Below are positions 1 to 10,430 of a DNA stretch of 64,000 nt, piece after piece. The stretch is from positions 620,001-684,000 of the forward strand of contig OX621172.1 in NCBI GenBank assembly GCA_951640195.1, given 5' to 3'. A program made the translations under genes and the position numbers. The first letter of the stretch is position 1; the number at the start of each line of letters is the position of its first letter. The DNA is from Porpolomopsis calyptriformis (lineage: Eukaryota; Basidiomycota; Agaricomycetes; Agaricales; Hygrophoraceae). The notes beneath the pieces are model-generated. The model had not been told where the DNA came from. It ran no database searches and worked only from the letters and a program-made list of their open reading frames with translations.

Positions 1-92
1 AGGACTTGAAGGAGGAAATTTAAAACAGTTGTTGGCATAATCACAGGCTGTGGGAAAGGTGTATGAGTTCGGGCCGATGATATGGCTAATCC

Positions 93-869
93 CTAGTGCG
101 TACCGTCACATTCGGCGATAACTTGAGCAATGGCGTTAAGACACTCCTGGTTATTTCCGAGTAGATATTTGACTCCGGTAACGAGAAGCGAAAGCACACC
201 AAAGACGAGGAAATGATATTTAATCCGTCCTCTGGTAGTCAGGGGGCCATGTATGATGGATTCCGGAGTATTACGGATGGTCAAATCAAAGAGAGCGACA
301 GTGTGATTGAAAAGCTAGTAGAAACGCGAGCGCAATAAAACCGGCTAAAGGGGGGGTTGCCTTTGATCACTTACTGGAGCAAGATACCTCGGCCTAGCTT
401 GCTCGTTCTTATGCTGAACAGGCTCTCCGTACTGCTTCGTCGCAATCTCAAGCTCCTTCACTATTTCTTTAAGCAGGGAGGTTGGAATGCGAGCGCGGTG
501 GATGTCGAATGTTTCCATGGCTCTCCCTGCCAACTTAGGTTCTAGACCAAGACTGGGTGCAATGTCATTATATTTGACCTTAGAGAAGCTGACGTTAAGC
601 CCTTTCTGTACCAGTGTCATAAAAAGATTAACTGGCTTGAAAAAAAAGTACGGACCTAGAAGAACACTCTGTAGATCATCAAGATCGAAGGCGTAGCGAG
701 TAAAGGACCGCACATTCTGCACTGGCTCGACCGGAGATTGCGGAATCGAAGACTTTTGTTAGCTTGAGTTTTCTGACCTTCGTTTCACCCGGTGGTGATT
801 GGAAGTTTAGACTCTACTCTTCTTGTCACGAACGGTTTCGAAGAGCGTAATCTGAGAGCAGTCTGTCAT
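93..869 (-). CDS. Hypothetical protein with C-terminal transmembrane segment
   Basis: I do not recognise the family. Three exons give one continuous 218-residue frame: 869-813 (ATG at 869), 752-375 and 314-93. The second intron (374-315) has clear GTAAGT and CTACTAG borders; the first has a weak GTCTAA donor, so the start is the least certain part. The protein begins MTDCSQITLFETVRD. A single hydrophobic stretch (FLVFGVLSLLVTGVKYLL) lies about 35 residues before the stop, suggesting a tail-anchored or single-pass membrane protein. It ends 92 bases from the window edge and lies just downstream of the first exonuclease gene on the same strand. Confidence 0.5.
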
Positions 870-992
870 TTCGTTGTCTGTAGATGTGGTTCAATATATC
901 TTTGTCGTCTACCTGGAAGGATGCTGTCTTGTCTTCGCAGGCACCGAGTGATTGCGAGTACAAAGGAGAAGCTGGGCACAATATGTACCTTA

Positions 993-2042
993 TTAATCTG
1001 AATCATAGAAATTGTGAGAGTAAAAGGAGTTAAAAGGCGAACTATCGGAACTATCCCCCTCATACACGTCAAATTCCTCCTCCTGCCTATGACGCTCTCT
1101 TAGCAGGACTATGTTGATGGCACGGCATACCCAGCAGTACCGCCTCGAGGAGATCTTCCATGCAGTAGCAGAATATCCTGGTGCTGGTAAGTCCCGTCGG
1201 CAGCCTTCGCATGGTCGAGTTAGGCTGCTATCGGTACAGTTAAGAATCTGAAGGGGTAGGAGCGGGTGATTCTTGAATGGATCTGTATTGGCAGGTCTCG
1301 CATTCTGCCACATAGATACATAGCGAGCACTCTCGACATGGAGGTCGTTGTCGAGGTAACCCTCCTGTTCAAAGTGAAGGTAGAGCATCGCAATAAGCTC
1401 TATGTCCCGGGCTGCGTAATCCAAATATTCCTGGGGGAGAGGACGGTCCAGCCAAGCAGTATGAGATACTTAAAATTGTGTCATTATTGCTGCCCGTTAA
1501 CATTATGATAAAGGATTCTCACCCGATTCCTTTCCTCTCTCGATGAGTTCATGTTCCCTGAGACATTCCCCAAGGCCGTTAAGTTTTTCCACTGCGGCGT
1601 AACAGTGAGAGTTCCCCCACACCTCACCGCGAGGCAAGTATGGGAAGAGCCTGGCCAACTGTTCCTCACGACTTTCTCCATTTTGGCGGCGCGAGATAAT
1701 ATCAACCAGCTGTAGGTCGATAACACCATTCATGGTCACGCCGTGTCCATGGTAAAGCTCGGTGAAGTCCATACGACCATCGAAGACGATTTTCTCCACG
1801 TCAGGTGATTGGATGATATCAAAGAGCGGTTGTAGCTCGTCATTGCTAAGTGCAATGGTATCGATGCAATAAGTGTTTGAAGGTTCTGGTGCAACCACCT
1901 GAAGATTGATCAGGGAGAGGGAACCACCCTGGCATCCTAGATCTTTCCCCTCGCAATCTAAAACGACGACAGAGGATGATTGCAAAACGTCGATTGCTTC
2001 GTCGAAACTGATGCTATCATCACAGAGGATCCCCGCAGCCAT
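993..2042 (-). CDS. DEDDy 3'-5' exonuclease with C-terminal Cys-rich module, copy A
   Basis: Two exons (2042-1523 and 1468-993; 54-bp intron, GTGAGA...TTTAAG) give 331 residues. The exonuclease fold carries the three DEDDy blocks: Exo I LDCEG (D29, E31), Exo II FDGRMDF (near residue 88) and Exo III YAARD (near residue 190). This places it with RNase D / Werner-like / EXD exonucleases, which trim nucleic acid 3' ends with two metal ions. After the catalytic domain comes a module with PCEGC and CWVC, a likely zinc-binding pair of CxxC motifs, then an acidic tail ending FYDSD. Substrate is unknown. It is divergent from an F-box gene and has two paralogues at 11.65 and 22.08 kb. Confidence 0.8.
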
Positions 2043-2117
2043 TTTGGTGGATGGACGAGGTGATATTCAGAGCGGAAGAGAGGAAATGAACGGCTTTATG
2101 GGTGGAGCATCGCTGTT

Positions 2118-2300
2118 TCACAGAATATCACGGTTTCACCGACTATCGCCATTTCCCACATTCCACAATTCTTGTCAGTCAGAGCAGATCACTCGACGTT
2201 GCATTTCGGAAAAAGATCAATAGGGTCAAGGGTGAGTGGTCGGTGTAGCAGTAGAAAGGAATCCATTGAATCCGAAGTTATATGGTGATGAAGGCGATTG
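2118..2300 (+). repeat. Dispersed ~130-180 bp intergenic repeat, copy 1
   Basis: The sequence between exonuclease A and F-box A contains GTCAGTCAGAGCAGATCACT, followed by GTCGGTGTAGCAGTAGAAAG and GATGAAGGCGATTG. The same degraded series recurs at 3845-3940 joined to 10842-10990, at 12765-12970, 14570-14790 and 23255-23400, always beside a member of the array. The CAGAG at 2180-2184 is the unoccupied counterpart of the retrotransposon target at 3936. No coding capacity is seen. Confidence 0.7.
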
Positions 2301-2517
2301 ACTTGGGAAGTGCGCCGTATTTATCCTGTAACCGCAAGCGACGACGTCGGCTGGGACGTTTTCTCCATTCGCGCGATATTTCCATAGAAAGGATTATAAA
2401 GGATGGAATGGATGGAAAAAAGCAATGAAGTTGATAGATCGTTCTGTTGACCTGGTGGTAGAGCATAAAGAGAAAGCGGAGTGGGAACTGTCATCAGTTC
2501 GAGAGCACGCCCTACCA

Positions 2518-3814
2518 ATGAGCCTCGACATATTCTTTCGGAAATGGCGTTTTCTCAGACGCGCGAAGAAGGAATCAAAGCAGACTGAACGAGAAGCCGG
2601 CTCAACGTCGACAATCACATCCCATTTGGCTTTCCTTCCTTTCGAATTGTGCCAACCTATTATCGATAATCTCAGCGACGACCAGGCTGCCTTGTGTGCG
2701 TGCAGCTTGGCCTGTAAAACCTTTCTACATGCCAGCAGATGTCACCTTTTCTATCGAGTTTACCTCAAGGATAAGGAAGCGACTCTACGCTTCCTTGACA
2801 AAATATGTTTCACAGATTCGCCAACCAGTCCCTGCACATACATCCGCGAACTGTCCATGAATGCAGTGGAAGGTGACCTCTGCAAGCCTGGAGGCATGAA
2901 TGAAACATTACCTTTCCTTGCGACATCCCTGCCCAACGTCACTTCACTCGAGCTTCGTCGTTTCTATTGGACAATCCCCGACGATCGCACATGGGCAAAG
3001 ATATTATCAGGCTTCCCAAAGCTCCAGCACTTGTCGCTGCAGGGCACCTTCGAGACATCAAGACAAGCGAACGAATTCATTGCATCTTTTCCATTGTTGA
3101 AGAGCGTTGGATTCTGGAATGGGGGTTGGAAATCATACAGTGAACCAGTAATCCCTCTACCCTGCAGTTTGAAATCTATTTCCTTGGACTCCAACATTGC
3201 GCATTTTTTCAATCAGCTTCTGGGCCTCGAGTCACCTCCTGACGTATCCGCCCTTGACCTTGAACGTCTGCATTCGGAGCACCGCCAAGCAGTGGGTGAA
3301 CTGCTCAAGACACTAGGTTCACGTCTTGAGGATCTCCGACTAACTGACCACATTGGGACCCTCGCAACAGGCCAGTGTGTTTTGTCATTGCGCTGGTGGT
3401 TTAATTTGATTAGTTTACTCTGGTTTCACAGCTGTCTTCGCCAATCTCATCAGCCTTGCCCACAATACTAATCTTCGTTCCATTTGCCTCACCCTCATGT
3501 CAACCAAGTGGGATAAAATTTCCACTCAGGTTTGGCTGTCCATGTTATTCTCTCGGATCCCCTCAGAACATGTGGAATTTGTATCCGTCCGACTGCCCTA
3601 TATGGGTATTGTCGACTTAGAGGCCATTTTGTCTTCCCTAGACCGCATTATCACTCAACAGCACTGGTCCAACCTTCGGCGGCTTAAAGTAACAGTGAGG
3701 ACAATGCAAGAAACCCCAGAATCCCTTGGGGCTTACATGCCCATACTCGACAGCCATGGTGTTATCCTCATTTTGGACTTTGATGATTTCGAGGTTTATT
3801 CAGATGAATTGTAA
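2518..3814 (+). CDS. F-box protein, copy A
   Basis: An F-box near residues 40-85 starts LPFELCQPIIDNLSDD and is followed by CSLACKTFLHASRCHLFY, the usual agaricomycete form; such proteins recruit substrates to SCF ubiquitin ligases through Skp1. The rest has irregular leucine-rich repeats (LPNVTSLELRRF, FPKLQHLSLQGTF), the presumed substrate-binding part. Two exons: 2518-3376 and 3432-3814, with a 55-bp intron. I chose ATG 2518 because it is the start shared with copy B; an in-frame ATG at 2425 would add 31 residues. The gene is divergent from exonuclease A. A 285-bp stretch is identical to copy B. The target cannot be inferred. Confidence 0.8.
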
Positions 3815-3844
3815 ATTCTTTGTTTGCAGTATGGTATGGTATCT

Positions 3845-3940
3845 TGTGATTCACAGTTTCACCACAGACTATCATGGATTTCCAGACTATGATGGTCTCA
3901 CAGACTCTCACATTCCGTGACGATCTCTTGTCAGTCAGAG
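3845..3940 (+). repeat. Dispersed intergenic repeat, copy 2 left part (split by retrotransposon)
   Basis: The 3' flank of F-box A holds short CACAG/CAGACTATCA-type runs and ends TCTTGTCAGTCAGAG. The chromovirus entered here; the repeat resumes at 10842 with CAGAGCCAATCACTCGATG. The equivalent flank of F-box B (14570-14670) is uninterrupted. Confidence 0.7.
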
Positions 3941-4340
3941 TGTTATAAACTGGTTGTTCGGAACGCGTTTTACTTTGGGTGTTCTGTCCCAAGAGATATA
4001 AGAGATGGTTCCAAGTCCTTGTTATGAGTAGGCTAACGAGGAATCAGACTTAAGGTCTGATACGTACAGAAGTACTCTTTATATACTGACTACTTATCTG
4101 TGTGAGTCAGTGCGACATAACATGCGGTAGAGATAAGGATGAGTCATCGTGATCGATGACGAATCATAGAGGGGTTGAAACATAACGGAAATGAAGTGTA
4201 TCCGCATATAGGTAAAGTAAAGGGGAATCCCTGGGGAAGGTAATGGGGAATCCCGATAACAGATGGGGGGAATCCCAAGATAAGAGGTAGGTTTGCATAC
4301 GATAAGATAGAGGAAAAGAAGGAAAATTACGACCGTGACA
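3941..4340 (-). repeat. 3' LTR of the chromovirus
   Basis: A 400-bp direct repeat of 10431-10841. It contains the same TATA and transcription-start block (GAATCAGACTT on the plus strand at about 4031) and lacks an 11-bp duplicated TGGGGAATCCC present in the other LTR. The 5-bp CAGAG target copy lies immediately to its left. Confidence 0.95.
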
Positions 4341-4375
4341 TACACCTCGGCCTTTAAGGAAATTCGTCCCGAATT

Positions 4376-5116
4376 TCAAACTTGGGCGGTGTCGGCCGTT
4401 TCGTCTTCTGAGGCTTGAGTCGGGATTTCCTCGGTGGCGGGGGCCTCGACGGCCACCGAGGGGGAAGCGGCGTGTTCGGCTTCCGGAGTCGCTTCAACGG
4501 GGGAGGGGGCTCGGATTGTCGCGTTGTCGTCGTTGTCGTCGATCGGGTACTCGAGGTCGACATTGATGGGGTATTTGACCGTTTTTCCATACTCGATTAA
4601 CGTCTCCGTCGTCGCGAGATCGCGCTGGGCTCGGAGAAAGTCGTCTCTAGAAAGACGTTCGCTCCGATGACTTTCCTCAACGAGCTTAACAATGATGGCG
4701 CGGGTGGTGACGTCGTAGCAATCGACCCATGTCCGTTTCTTTTGACGTTGGAGCTCCCAAACTTTCAACTCACTTTGGTCCCAATGATTCTTCCAAAATA
4801 ATGCGCTTTTCTCCGACGCTTTGAGCTCGGCCTGTAGAACTTCGCGTTCTTGACGAAGTTCGCGGTTCCAGTTACTGACGCTGTTACTGTGAACCGTGAG
4901 GCGGGAGATGGTGATGGCAGGGTCTTCAGGGGGAGGAGTCTGAACGGTGAAGAAATCTTCTGCGCATGCGCAACCTTGTCGACGTAGCTGTCGAGGAGAG
5001 GAAGCAGAGGTGGAGGGGCCAGGAGTGGGGGAGCGAATGGCGGATGAGGGGATCCGTCCAGAACGTCGAATGGCGACTTGAGGAGAGGGGGATCGTGTAG
5101 ACCGTGTAGCGGGCAT
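4376..5116 (-). CDS. Extra 3' ORF of the chromovirus, coiled-coil protein
   Basis: An intact 246-codon frame with a good ATG lies between the end of pol and the 3' LTR, where most Ty3/gypsy elements have nothing. The N-terminal third is Ser/Pro/Arg-rich (MPATRSTRSPSPQVAIRRSG). The middle is charged and helical (NRELRQEREVLQAELKASEK), suggesting a coiled coil. The C-terminus is acidic and Ala/Pro-rich. There is no signal peptide or membrane span, so it is not envelope-like. It could be a captured host fragment or an accessory protein. No function can be assigned. Its frame is open although gag and pol carry stops. Confidence 0.6.
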   Translation of the reverse strand: MPATRSTRSPSPQVAIRRSGRIPSSAIRSPTPGPSTSASSPRQLRRQGCACAEDFFTVQTPPPEDPAITISRLTVHSNSVSNWNRELRQEREVLQAELKASEKSALFWKNHWDQSELKVWELQRQKKRTWVDCYDVTTRAIIVKLVEESHRSERLSRDDFLRAQRDLATTETLIEYGKTVKYPINVDLEYPIDDNDDNATIRAPSPVEATPEAEHAASPSVAVEAPATEEIPTQASEDETADTAQV

Positions 5117-5285
5117 GATAAAACTGTTATGCGACGTTTTGGCTCAGTGGTCTTAAGTCATTGTTGAGGGGTGCGTAATTTGAATCTTGAAGGGAAGTGG
5201 AGACGTCCAGCAGTTTATAAGGAGTGGTTCTAAAAATAGAGGTCAATTCTTGGCAGACGAGATGATGACAAACGAATGAATAGAA

Positions 5286-8200
5286 TCAAGTCGCCGTTTG
5301 AATTGAGTCTTCGTACGTCTTCACAATTTCCTTGGCGTGTCGTAAAATGTTCGATCGATCTTCCCAAGTGGCTTCTTCGATCGGATAGCCCTTCCATTTG
5401 ACCAAATATTTTCGGTGTCGTTTAGCTCTGGAATGTTGCAGTATGGATTCGACCTCGTATTCTTCTTCGTTTTCGATCAGATCAGGAGGAGGCCGTGATG
5501 TGTCGATGACATCAGGGTGGAGTGATTCATTTCCGACGTTTGGTCTCAGGAGTGAAACGTGAAAGACTGGGTGTAGTCTCCATGTTCCAGGAATGTCGAT
5601 CAGATAAGCAAGATCCGATATCTTTTTTAGGATCTTGAATGGTCCGGTCCGTCGGTTGTCGAGCTTCTTCGAGGGTCATGTCGTCTTGATGTTCTTGGTG
5701 TCTAACCAGACCAGATCTCCTTCTTCATAGGAGGGTGAAGGTTTCCGTTTACGATCGGCGTATTTCTTCATTGACTCCGTTGTCTTCGATAAGGATCGTT
5801 TGGCGTTTTGCTGTGCACGTGTAAGACGTTCGTGGAAGGTATTTGCTGCAGGCACGTTGCTTTGATCCGGAATGACTGTGGGAAGGTGAGGATGACGTCC
5901 GTATTCCATATAGAATGGTGATTGTGAAGTGGCAGAGTGTTGCCGATTATTGTAGGCGAATTCCGCAGAAGCAAGCCATTTCGACCAGTCGTCCTGCATG
6001 AAGTTGGTATAGAAACGCAAGTAAACTTCGAGTTCTTGGTTGGTGCGTTCCGTTTGACCATCTGTTTGAGGATGATACGCAGTGGAGAGGCCGGAGATGA
6101 TTCCTAAAGAGTTATTGAGGGCTTCTGTGAATTTGGACGCAAATTGCACTCCACGATCGGATATAACCTTTTGGGGCCATCCATGATGTTTCCAGATGTG
6201 ATTCCAAAAGAGTTTTGCAGCACCTTCTGATGAAAGATTGGAAGTTGTCGGAATGAAATGAGCACGTTTAGTGAAACGATCGACAACAACCATTACAGCA
6301 TCGTAGCCTTGTGACTTGGGGAGTTCGACGATGAGATCGACAGTAATTTCCTTCCATGGTTCCGTAGAGGGGGGTATGGGTTGGAGTAGTCCTGACGGCT
6401 TCGAGGGGAAGTTCTTGTTTTGCTGACAAGCAGGGCAGGATCGAACGTAATTGGTGATGTCTTGTGGGGCACCATCCCAAATAAAGTTACGAAGGACGAG
6501 TTCCTTCGTCTTCTCAATGCCAGGGTGGCCAGCGTGGGGGTAGGCGTGGGACAGTCGTATAATATCTGTGCGCAAAGATACTTCCTCCGGCACTACTATC
6601 CGACCTTCAACATTGCGTACAAGCCCATCAGCTTGGGTCCAAGCGAGTGAGGCATCCTCGAGTTTATCTTGGATCTTCTGTGGGAGTGGGATTTTGAAGC
6701 GTAATCTAGAAAGAAAACTTGAATTCGACAACTTGACAATTGAATTTATCCATCGGTCACGCGCTATCAGAACTTCGTTCTCCACGTCGGCTTCGACGTC
6801 AGGCAAGTAATCTGGGCATCTGGACAGGCCGTCGGCCTTGTTCTTCCTCCCTGGAACGTATTCAATCTTGAACCCGAATCTGGACAGATATTCAGACCAA
6901 CGAGTTTGGCGATTCGATAGGCGAAGATTCTTTGAAAAATATCGCAAGGCCAAACTGTCCGTTCTGATAAGAATATTGTGTCTCACTCCTTCGAGGAGAT
7001 GGCGCCATTGTTTAAAGGAATCAATGATCGCCAGGAGTTCCAGATCGTGAGTAGGGTAGTTCTTTTCGGCAGGAGAGGTAGATCTTGAGTGATAACCGAC
7101 AGGTTTCCAATGTCCGTCATGAAGCTGAGAGAGTATTCCCGCGATTCCAATAATAGAGGCATCAGTTTCTAAGCAATAAGGGAGATCGCGATCAGGAATA
7201 TGAAGGACGGGCGCGTTCGTCAAAAGGGACTTGATGTTGTCGAAGGCTTCTTGTCTCCGAGGAGTCCATTCCCACACAGTTTCATTGTGCAAGAGTTCAT
7301 AGAGAGGGGTAGCGATTCTGGAGAAATCCTTGATATATCTCCGCCAAAAGTTCGCACTGCCCAAGAAGGATTGGAGTTGTTTCACCGTTTCCGGAATAGG
7401 CCAAGACATGATAGCGTCGACTTTCTTCGGGTTGGTGGTGATTCGTCCTTTGGATAAGACGACTCCGAGATAAATGACTTCTTCCTTCTCGAACTGGCAT
7501 TTGACAGGTTTACACGAAAGTCTGTGTTTCTTCATGATATCTAGAGTCTTGAAGGTCCAGCGTCGCAATTCTTGTAAGTCGTCTCCACAAACAAGCACGT
7601 CATCGATATAGATGAAAACGTTTCCAGAGTCCAGGACTTCTTTGAATCTTGTGTCGATCATCCGTTGAAAGGTGGCTGGTGAGTTCCGCAAACCAAAGAA
7701 CATGATGGTGGGTTCGAAGGCGCCTGCTTCAGTGATAAAAGCAGCTTTCCATTCGTCGCCTTCCTTGATCCTGACATTGTTGAATCCCCATCGGATATCC
7801 ATGACCGTGAATAGAGAGGCAGTTAGAAGTTTAGGTCGTTGGAGTATTTGATGAAGAAGGGGAAGGGGATAATGGTCAGGAACCGTGTGTTCATTGAGGT
7901 AGCGATAATCCTCGATAGGGCGTAAGCCAGCATTCTTACCTTTAGCATTCACTTCTTCGGCTTTCTTTCCAAAGAAGAACGGAGAGACTTGTTTCGATTT
8001 GGAAACTCGTATTCGTCCAGTAGACAGGTTTTCGTCGATGAATTTGTGTAAGTGATCCATCTCAAGAGGGGACATTGCGTATTTCGCGCCTTTGACTGGC
8101 CTGAAGGTTTCATCCAGTTCTATGGCGTGGTCGAATTCCGAATGCAGTGGAAGGCGGTCGAAGGATTCTTTGGCAAAGACACTAGAATAGTCTTTCCAGT

Positions 8201-8831
8201 ATACCTCCGGTACAAACTTTCGCATATCTTCTTCCACCGTGCTGGCTCGGGATTCATCCGACTTCGATACGCGTCGATTCATGGCCAGCGTGACTGATTC
8301 CATTCCCAGTGACTCTGCATCTTTCGCTATCCATCCTGGAAGAGGGAAATCTTTGCTATCCAGAGCCAGTGTTGCCTCTTTCCAATCGATGTTGGGGTTG
8401 TGCTTCTTGAGCCATGGGAAGCCGAGGATAATATCCGTCTTAGATCCGAGATCGGTCACTTCCAATCGGATCCGTTCATTGTGTCCTCCAGGAGCCTCTA
8501 ACCAAATATCAATATCGTTCTCGATGGGTCCACCTCGGTTTTCAGATCCATCGCCATTCCGTACGGGGATTGGGGTTTCCAATCGTGTTAGAGTAAAATT
8601 GTGGCGAGTTGCGAAGGATTCGTCCACGAAATTTCCAGAGGCTCCACTATCAACCAGAGCAGTGGCTGGGACACGTCGACCAGTGTCGGTAGCTTCAATC
8701 CAAACATCCAAAATGAGTCCGAGATTGCCTTCTTCAAGAGTACCAAGAATTCGAAATAGATTGCATGGAGTGGTGGTACATTCTTGAGTAGATACGTCCG
8801 TAACGGTAGGCGAAGCGTTCGGACTCTTTAA
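5286..8831 (-). CDS. pol: Pol polyprotein: protease, reverse transcriptase, RNase H, integrase, chromodomain (interrupted by TGA)
   Basis: In order: aspartic protease LVDSGASGNFVDE; reverse transcriptase with FIYIDDVLV; RNase H with LETDASIIGI; integrase with zinc finger (HAGHPG...CPACQQ) and DDE core (ISDRGVQFAS, YHPQTDGQTERTNQ). An in-frame TGA at 5676-5678 closes the long frame after KNIKTT, but the same frame then reads TGPFKIL and VFHVSLLRP and ends in a chromodomain (EYEVESILQHSR, KYLVKWKGYP, ATWEDRSNI), stopping at 5286. The TGA stands where a CGA Arg codon would fit. Pol has no ATG of its own and is reached from gag by a -1 frame change. Chromodomains steer integration toward marked chromatin. 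Confidence 0.93.
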
Positions 8832-9988
8832 AAACCCTGTTCTTTTAGTTCCTTGACGAGCTGAGCTTTTCTTTCCTTCGGCCAGCGATTGATCCCGCAG
8901 TTGTCCACCACTCGAATAGTTTCCTCCGCAGTAGTCGGGGAAACCACCTCGTCGGCTCGTTCCGTCTCGATTCCTCGAATATTTCGTCCTCGACCTCGCC
9001 CTGTGGTTGGTCTTCCTCGTCGTTGTCCGGCAGGGACACTACTCGATGGACGCGCTGCCGAAGGAGAGGCGAGAGGGGAATTTGGACACTTGTTCGCCCA
9101 ATGACCTGATCCTCCGCAGCAAAAGCAGTTGTCTCGCGGAACGCACGATATTGATAATGAGGAAGGTGTCTCCTGTTTGATAGGAGCAGAGGAGGGAGTT
9201 CGGGTCGTCATTCAAGCCACAGTCTCCCTGGGAGCGTAGTAGTTGCTCCGGGGAGCGGCACGACGTTCAAGTGCAAGCTCGAGACGTTGTCGGTCGAAGA
9301 CGGAAGCCTTTCGCTTCCAAGCATTGAGGGTGGCGGGGATGGGATCAAGGGCATAGATCTTTTCAAGAATTCCGGGATTGAGGCCGTTCCGGTAGAAAAC
9401 TTTGAGGGCGTCGTCGTTGAATCCTGTTTCGTCCGCGAGAGCTCCGAATCGTACATTATAATTGTCCACAGTGGAAAGTCCTTGAGTTACCTTTTGAATT
9501 TTGACTTGCGCTGTCACCCTCGCATCAACGTCTCCAAAACACTCCTCAAGCTCTTCCATGAAATCTTCGTAATCGGCTCCGATCCACTGAGCACGCTTGA
9601 ACTCTTGAGTCTGTTGTCGGGCCCATGACTGGGCAACACCAATCTTCATAAATGACAGGACATAAGTAATTTTCTGTCTGTCGGACCATTGGCTGTCGTC
9701 AAGGACTAGACGACAAGCTTGGATGAAGTTGAGGCATTTGGCAGCAGACCCGTCGTATTCATCGGGTTTGGCGATTTTGATGGAGGGGGGAGCAGGTTGT
9801 TGAGGCAGAAGAGGTTGCTGGGGTTGCTGGGGTTGTGGAGGAGGTTGGGGTTGTTGTTGTTGCTGGAGCTGGGTGATCAGCTGTTGTTGTTGGGTGATGG
9901 TTTGTTCGAGTTGACGAACAGTGGCCACCAGAGTCGCAATATCAATGGTAGGGGGATTGGTAGGGGCGTTAGCGGACGTTCCTGACAT
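8828..9988 (-). CDS. gag: Gag capsid and zinc-knuckle nucleocapsid (interrupted by TGA)
   Basis: From ATG 9988 the frame gives a Gln-rich N-terminus, then a Ty3-type capsid (DEYDGSAAKCLNFIQACRLV). It stops at TGA 9212-9214, which is followed directly in frame by ATG and 127 more codons. These carry a CCHC knuckle (CFCCGGSGHWANKC, C-x2-C-x4-H-x4-C) and an Arg/Gly stretch. Capsid and nucleocapsid are normally one protein, so the TGA is best read as a mutated CGA; stop-restart translation is less likely. The frame ends at TAA 8828-8830 in the frameshift site. An open frame without ATG continues upstream to about 10370, so a longer original gag is possible. Confidence 0.88.
8831..8837 (-). promoter_or_regulatory. 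Candidate -1 ribosomal frameshift heptamer GGGTTTT at the gag/pol junction
   Basis: On the minus strand the last gag codons read CAG GGT TTT TAA. The heptamer G GGT TTT fits the X XXY YYZ slip pattern. A shift of -1 gives GGG TTT TTA AAG, which is exactly the open pol frame running into the protease. The gag stop overlaps the site. A downstream RNA structure was not evaluated. Confidence 0.6.
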
Positions 9989-10418
9989 ATTGGTAGATGT
10001 CGGTTGTTGTGGAGTTGTTGGAGCTGTTGGTGTTGGTGTGGGTGTCGCAGAAGAAAGTTGGGAGTAAAGGGAACTGTATCGTCCTGGTGGAGTAGCAGTC
10101 CGTTGATGAATTGGTCTTGTTGTTGGTACTGAAGACGAAGTGAAGAGTCCTCTTGTTCTCGATCGAGTCCGTGGTCCTAGAGAGGCAGGAGCAGGGGTAG
10201 GGGTAGCTATTGTTTCTTCAAGGACTGAAGAAAAGGATGGTTCTTGATCTCGAACTGTAGCTGAGAAAGTCGATCTTGAAAGGGGGTCTTCGTAGTTTTC
10301 TTCAACGTCTGAATTGTCGGTAGAAGCCAGGATGGAAGTTGGTAAGGGGCAAAGAGGTGATATCGATGATCACAGCGATGGGGGTGTTTGGATAAGCAGG
10401 TGGGAGAGAACCAGAAGG

Positions 10419-10429
10419 AAGTCTGATTC
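10419..10429 (-). other. Primer-binding site complementary to the element's own transcript (self-priming)
   Basis: One base inside the 5' LTR the minus strand reads GAATCAGACTT. It does not resemble a tRNA 3' end (no leading TGG). It is the exact reverse complement of AAGTCTGATTC inside the LTR (10541-10531). That 11-nt block lies about 34 nt after a TATA box, where the RNA should begin. This is the arrangement known from Tf1 of fission yeast, where the mRNA 5' end folds back as the primer. Confidence 0.75.
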
Positions 10430-10430
10430 T

